Positions 3,697 to 5,413 of a stretch of 5,413 nucleotides of DNA are shown here, one piece after another. The DNA is taken from the NCBI GenBank assembly GCA_019090405.1, contig JAHRVZ010000123.1:1-5413 (forward strand), given 5' to 3'. The notes beneath the pieces were generated by a model. The model had not been told where the DNA came from. It searched no databases and worked only from the letters and a program-made list of their open reading frames with translations. The position numbers were made by a program, and so were the translations under genes. The DNA comes from Paracoccaceae bacterium (GTDB lineage Bacteria; Pseudomonadota; Alphaproteobacteria; Rhodobacterales; Rhodobacteraceae). Position 1 is the stretch's first letter, and each line of letters opens with the position of its first letter.

Positions 3697-5413
3697 ATGA
3701 TGCACGACGAACGAACGTTGGCTCTGTCGAAAGCGATGGAAGAAAAGAAAGACCAGTCCTACAAAAGGATGGTCGACAAGTTCGGAGATTCTGCTCCTGC
3801 GCGCGCTGTTGGTGCGACAACTCATTCGGGCATCCCGATCAAATCGGCGTATTTCCCGCATGATATTGCCGATATCGACCTTGACAAAGATATCGGTGGG
3901 CCCGGTCAATATCCGTTTACCCGTGGCAACCTGCCGGCGCAGTATCAGTTCATGAACTGGGCCAACCAGCCGGTGATGGGATATGGTCTGGCAGAAGACA
4001 CACGGGCGCGGATGGATCATCTGACTGCCAAGGGGATGACCGGTTATTTTGGTCAGACCAACTATAACCTGGTTTATGACCTGGTGTCGCACGAAGGGCT
4101 GGACCCGGATCACCCGGGCGCGCGTGGGCGTGTTGGTCAGTGTGGTATGGGGGTCTATTCCAAGCAGGACATGGCGATTCTGTTCGAAGGCCTGGACCTG
4201 CGTAAGATCAACGTGGTTCACATCACGTATTATCAATCGGTTCCGGCCTTGGCGCAGTATATTGCGCTGGCCGAAGATCAGGGGCTTACAGCAGCTGACC
4301 TTCGTGGCAACTCGATGAACTGGTATCACCAATCCGCTTATGTCGGATCAAGTGCCTTTGCCCCTGACAACGGTCAGAAATTGGCAGTTGAACTGATATC
4401 CTATTGTAACAAGAACATGCCGCGTTGGAATACCACCAACATGTTTGGTTACGGTGTGGAAGAGGCTGGCGGTACCGCCATTCAGGAAATCGGCCTGATG
4501 CTTGCCTATGGCATTGATCTTGTCCGAGATGCGAAAAAGACCGGAATGACGGCTGACCAAGTGTTGTTGCGGGTTGGTTTCCAGATTTCTCAGGCCAATG
4601 ATTTCTTTGAGGAAATCTGCAAGATCCGCGCGTTGCGACGTATCTGGGCGACTTATATGCACGAAGAAATGGGCGCCGAGGATCCGCGTGGAATGCACGT
4701 GCGTATTCACTGTCATACGTCGGGCGCCGTGCTGACGGCGCAACAACCGCTGGTCAACCTGATCCGCACGACGCTGCATGCCTTTGGGGCTGCGCTGTCC
4801 GGAGTTCAGGCCATGGAAGTGTCCGGCTATGATGAAGCTCTGTCCATTCCGACCGAGGAATCGGCCACGCTGGCCCTGCGGGTTCAGCAGGTCATTCAGG
4901 AAGAAACCAATATCACAGCCGTATCCGACCCTCTGGCGGGCTCTTACTATGTGGAATCTCTGACTGACGAGATTGCCAAGCGCGCGCTTGAACTGGTCGC
5001 TAAGATCGAAGAACAGGGCGGCTATATCGCTGCTCAGAAAAAGGGCTTTATCCGCCGCGAAGTCGAGGCATCGGCCGATCGCTGGCGCGAACTGGTTGAA
5101 AGCGGCGAACGCGCGGTTGTCGGTCTGAACTGCTATCAGGAAGAAAACGAACCCAAGCCGGAAATCTTCAAGGTTGATCGCGCGGCAGAGAAAATCGCTG
5201 TCGAGCGGGTTCAGAAACTGCGCGCCGATCGTGATGCTGATGCCTATGACAAGGCAATGGCCAATCTGAAGAAAGTGGCCGAGGAATTTGGTGCCAAAGA
5301 CGTTTCTGAGGTCGGCGATGGTTCCTTGATAGAGGCTGCGGTTGCGGCGGCACGCGCCGATGCGACAACTGGCGAAATGATGAGTATCCTTACAACTGCA
5401 CTTGGATGGAAAA
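3697..5413 (+). CDS. Divergent B12-type acyl-CoA mutase large subunit (partial, 3' end outside window)
   Basis: 572 codons, open to the window edge. The catalytic barrel of the methylmalonyl-CoA mutase family is clear: PFTRGNLP (73-80), DPDHPGARGRVG (136-147), ILFEGLDL (161-168), NMPRWN (240-245), EEAGGT (255-260), HTSGAVLTAQQ (340-350), and the signature ending SDPLAGS (410-416). These enzymes move a carbonyl-CoA group within the substrate by adenosylcobalamin radical chemistry. Aligned by eye to the Propionibacterium enzyme, four active-site positions differ: Tyr89 is Leu79, Gln197 is Ser206, Arg207 is Val216 and His244 is Gly253. Loss of the Arg argues against a methylmalonyl-CoA substrate. 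The TTGEMMSILTTALGW end resembles the close of stand-alone large subunits, so the B12-binding domain is probably a separate downstream gene. The upstream frame is closed by TAA at 3625. Numbering uses ATG 3697; ATG 3700 is equally possible. Confidence 0.88.
   Translation, partial: MMHDERTLALSKAMEEKKDQSYKRMVDKFGDSAPARAVGATTHSGIPIKSAYFPHDIADIDLDKDIGGPGQYPFTRGNLPAQYQFMNWANQPVMGYGLAEDTRARMDHLTAKGMTGYFGQTNYNLVYDLVSHEGLDPDHPGARGRVGQCGMGVYSKQDMAILFEGLDLRKINVVHITYYQSVPALAQYIALAEDQGLTAADLRGNSMNWYHQSAYVGSSAFAPDNGQKLAVELISYCNKNMPRWNTTNMFGYGVEEAGGTAIQEIGLMLAYGIDLVRDAKKTGMTADQVLLRVGFQISQANDFFEEICKIRALRRIWATYMHEEMGAEDPRGMHVRIHCHTSGAVLTAQQPLVNLIRTTLHAFGAALSGVQAMEVSGYDEALSIPTEESATLALRVQQVIQEETNITAVSDPLAGSYYVESLTDEIAKRALELVAKIEEQGGYIAAQKKGFIRREVEASADRWRELVESGERAVVGLNCYQEENEPKPEIFKVDRAAEKIAVERVQKLRADRDADAYDKAMANLKKVAEEFGAKDVSEVGDGSLIEAAVAAARADATTGEMMSILTTALGWK

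Noticed and set aside
3685..4779. Minus-strand open frames of 215 and 143 residues opposite the mutase
   Set aside because: They are shadows of the mutase coding frame; the mutase motifs are continuous through both.
1..5413. CRISPR array, tRNA, rRNA or complete insertion sequence
   Set aside because: There is no regularly spaced repeat, no tRNA-like cloverleaf with a CCA end, and no transposase frame with terminal repeats.

Overview
The window looks like a piece of an alphaproteobacterial chromosome, possibly Rhodobacterales-like. This is judged from protein style, moderate-to-high GC and Shine-Dalgarno use; no rRNA or marker gene confirms it. It has two halves of different character: a worn accessory (island-like) left half, about 1-2000, and an intact metabolic right half, about 2184-5413.

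Left half. Position 65 starts the N-terminal end of a P4-type tyrosine integrase that is cut off after 38 codons. Directly behind it lies the C-terminal end of a HipA-type kinase toxin. It has lost its N-terminal lobe and carries a one-base deletion at about 365, beyond which the reading frame continues to a stop at 613. Bases 614-960 hold no gene I can recognise, only a near-perfect inverted repeat (808-849). A structured leader (about 992-1111) with a six-codon upstream ORF then precedes an intact toxin-antitoxin pair: a TopAI/YjhX toxin (TTG start) and a YjhQ-type GNAT antitoxin. The pair is closed by a strong intrinsic terminator at 1968-2004. Two broken modules beside one intact toxin-antitoxin pair is the usual picture of a decaying integrated element kept at least partly by an addiction module.

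Right half. A thiolase gene (minus strand, 3380 to 2184) and a coenzyme B12-type acyl-CoA mutase large subunit (plus strand, from 3697, running off the window) are transcribed divergently from a shared 316-base regulatory region. Both belong clearly to their families by overall sequence, and both lack key active-site residues. The thiolase keeps the nucleophilic Cys, the NE(G)F and the GHP motifs but has Pro384 where the second catalytic Cys normally sits. The mutase has changed the positions that in methylmalonyl-CoA mutase are Tyr89, Gln197, Arg207 and the catalytic His244 (here Leu79, Ser206, Val216, Gly253).

The pair therefore looks like part of an acyl-CoA pathway with an unusual substrate or chemistry. 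It is the best candidate here for an undescribed system. Three related decamers (AACGAACGTA on the minus strand, AACGATCGTT, AACGAACGTT) in and beside the divergent promoter region suggest one shared regulator. The B12-binding small subunit is not in the window and is expected just downstream.
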